Source: Diplonema japonicum
Lineage: Eukaryota; Euglenozoa; Diplonemea; Diplonemida; Diplonemidae
Assembly: GCA_964019335.1 (NCBI GenBank)
Contig: OZ025738.1
Coordinates: 186,001-250,000 of the forward strand
DNA length: 64,000 bases
Reading direction: 5' to 3'
Positions 62,051 to 64,000 of this stretch are shown here, one piece after another; positions within the stretch are counted from its first letter, which is position 1; each line of letters begins with the position of its first letter. The notes under the pieces are model-generated. The model made no database searches and was not told the origin of the DNA. It saw nothing but the letters and a program-made list of their open reading frames with translations. A program made the translations under genes and the position numbers.

Positions 62051-63361
62051 CTATCTCTTGATGCTTCCTTTTTGGAGCCTCGCTTTCGTTCCGATGGCGG
62101 ATACCAGTGTCTTTCGCAGACGGTTGATGCGGTCCTTCTTCAGGTTGGTCTTCAGCTCTCTTAGCCTGTCCTGGGTTTCTCGTGAGGCGAAGATCGGTCT
62201 CCTTGCAAAGCCTATCGCCGCCTTCCCTCCTATTGCCATGAGGGACTTCACTCTCGTTTTGTTCTTCGCCGGGAAAGGCCTTTTCCTTCCTTGTAATGCG
62301 CACCTGTCGTTCACCTTTTGGATCAGTTTCTTGATCCTTCGCGCCTTTTCATCCTGCGTCATTCCCAGCGATCTTCGTGTCGTCGCTTCGAAGTCTAGGG
62401 CTAACTCCACCGCCGTCACCTCCGACGTCGTGTCTTCTTTAACCCATCTTAGCTCCGACATCCATTTCAACAGCGACTCCGCGTACATCCGCAGTATCCC
62501 ACTTGTCGTCCCGAGCTGTTCCAACGTCGGCGTCAAGTGCTTTACTCCTACCACTTTCCGTTCCCACGGCAGTTCTCCTCCAAAATCCTCCACTTGGATC
62601 AGTTCTTCATCACGTTTTGCTACTATCATCGCCAGGTACCTCTGCAACCTCTCCAGGTGTGCAAATCCGTGCCCCCTCGGCAAGATCCCGTGCAGTTCCA
62701 GGCAGAGAGGCCAGCCCGACCTGTCGCGTAGCGGTTCCAACCCGTCCCTCGCCAGCTCTTCCAGCGCAAGTGGGCATTCGTACAGCTGGTGCCGTAGCAG
62801 CGTCACTGTGTTCTGGTGTACTGCTGTGCATATGTCGCATCTATAATTCTGAGGAAGCATTGTCTCTCCGGGTGGTCTCCCGTCCTCTCTTTTCAAGTCA
62901 TCATTGTCCGGTTCCTCTTCCTCACTTGCCGGGTCGAGCGGAACGGTTTTCGGTCCCGCACTGGCGTGTGGGCTTATGTAGGGGACTGCTCCTGCTATGA
63001 TCCTCCTGATCTGGTAGGCTACCACCGGATCCCTCTCCTCCTTCCACAGCCTATTCGTTTCAGGGTCAGCCCCAGCCTCGAGTCCTCGTACCGTGCTCCT
63101 TTCCTTCGTGAGGTCCCTGCACCGGGCCTTCCTCACAGCTTCCCTGAAGACGTGTCCTCTTTCTGGCCATCCCATGTTCTTGCAGTCCGTCAATCGGCTC
63201 CAGCTCCATCCGATGTACGGCAGCCATCTTTTCATCAGATTCCCAACCGGACCTCTTGGCGCCCCCCCTTCCACGTAGCGTTCTGCTATTTTCTGCAACC
63301 TTTGTCGCAGTCCTTCCTTTTCCATGCCCTCGGATATCATTTTGAGGGACCGGTACGCCAC
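62051..63361 (-). pseudogene. LINE C-terminal region downstream of reverse transcriptase
   Basis: 436 codons continuing the reverse transcriptase after a one-base frameshift near 63395 (VAYRSLKMISEGMEKEG is the post-YADD region). Contains GWSWSRLTDCKNMGW, an acidic segment, a CCHC-like finger (RCDICTAVHQNTVTLLRHQL, then ECP), CLELHGILPRG, SLLKWMSELRW, AVELALDFEATTRRS and a basic C-terminus ending LQKGSIKR. It is the reference copy for the ELxLDFE domain. No endonuclease is recognised in the visible part. Confidence 0.75.
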
Positions 63362-64000
63362 TAATGAGGTAGGGTCGTTGGAGTTCTGAAGGCGCCATCT
63401 ATCCCTGCCTGCAGAATCGAGCGGAGCTTCGCCAGGAGGTATGCATCGTCCGCGTAGGCTACAACGTCCACCCCCGCTGCCTCCATCGTCTTGATCATCA
63501 CAGAAAGCAGCGCGTTGATGATGATCACCGACAATGGGCAGCCCTGGAGGATGCCGTTGGTTGCCTCGAACGGGTCGCCCACTCCAATCGGGAACTTAAA
63601 CCTCCTTGAAATCTGGTTGTACATCCCTTGGAGTGCTCTCCTTATTGGTTCTGCCAGGCCCATTGCACTCATCAGGTCCAGTGATAGTCTCTGCGGTACC
63701 ATGTCGAAGCACTTGCTGAAGTCAAGGGCTATTCCTTGGAGTGGTTCTCCCTCGACTAGTGCTAGTTCCAACTTTGTACAGAGTTCCATCAGAGCTGAAG
63801 TCGTGCTGTGCTTAGGCCTGAATCCGTGCTGATTTGGCGTGATCCACCGCTCTTGCCAGCCTAGCACCTGCTTCAGTCTCGCGCTTGCCCACAGCCGGTA
63901 GATGGTGCTGGTCACCGTGATTGGCCGGTGGTTTAGGGGTGCCGACCCCTCCCCTTTCGGTGTGAGCGTTACCAGGGCTGTTGTGATCTGCTCCGGCCAT
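63362..64000 (-). pseudogene. LINE reverse transcriptase, runs off window edge
   Basis: The frame is open from the right edge: PEQITTALVTLTPKGEG, NHRPITVTSTIYRLWA, NQHGFRPKHSTTSALMEL, motif A IALDFSKCFDMV, motif B NGILQGCPLS, motif C VVAYADDAYLLA with YADD. These are non-LTR retrotransposon motifs. The frame ends at TAG 63362 where the next frame carries on, so the copy is frameshifted. The N-terminal part lies outside the window. Confidence 0.8.

Noticed and set aside
1..64000. Prokaryotic operons, Shine-Dalgarno sites, or rRNA genes
   Set aside because: None seen; introns, SINE and LINE debris, and domain types point to a eukaryotic nuclear genome.

Overview
This window reads as nuclear DNA of an unidentified protist (a single-celled eukaryote). 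Evidence: long multidomain eukaryotic proteins (ankyrin-repeat ADP-ribosyltransferases, a polycystin-1-like receptor, ubiquitin-like/leucine-rich-repeat proteins), standard-code reading frames, spliceosomal-type introns of only 35-51 nt whose removal restores reading frames, long poly(A)/poly(T) tracts, and many decayed retrotransposons and SINE-like repeats. I cannot name the species. Cis-introns argue against a kinetoplastid. All host genes I can support lie on the minus strand.

Layout. 0.1-7.1 kb: ART-ankyrin gene 1 (two exons; the intron carries an inserted foldback). 7.1-9.5 kb: a LINE fragment and LRR gene A. 9.6-11.7 kb: retrotransposon debris. 11.7-15.4 kb: ART-ankyrin gene 2, a shorter paralogue with a 51-nt intron. 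15.4-19.1 kb: Gag-like and LINE relics. 19.6-20.7 kb: LRR gene B. 21-24 kb: SINE-like repeats and a broken pogo/Tigger-type transposase. 24.4-33 kb: a small membrane protein and a 2418-residue polycystin-1-like gene in four exons. 33-39 kb: SINE, LINE fragments, broken LRR genes. 39-46 kb: LRR gene C, then LRR gene D split by a 4.56-kb retroelement (element A) flanked by a 14-bp target-site duplication. 46-54 kb: LINE fragment, LRR gene F, a diverged relative of element A (element B). 54-62 kb: LRR genes G and H around a 5'-truncated second copy of element A (A'). 62-64 kb: a LINE with reverse transcriptase running off the edge.

The most unusual system is the element A/B family. Its reverse transcriptase (YIDD, Penelope/telomerase-like motifs) is followed by a possible papain-fold cysteine-protease module, a long Pro-Asp-Val linker, SUMO-interacting-type motifs (VIDLT plus acidic residues) and a C-terminal domain resembling the protease-like module. 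A second small mobile repeat (R1) has a fixed 3' end that looks like a splice acceptor, variable 5' truncation, and 16- and 9-bp target duplications. The LRR family (about eight genes or relics) shares an N-terminal ubiquitin-like domain and seems to expand and decay as transposons insert into it.

All calls come from reading the sequence only. Intron calls rest on GT-AG signals plus frame restoration; no transcript evidence was available.
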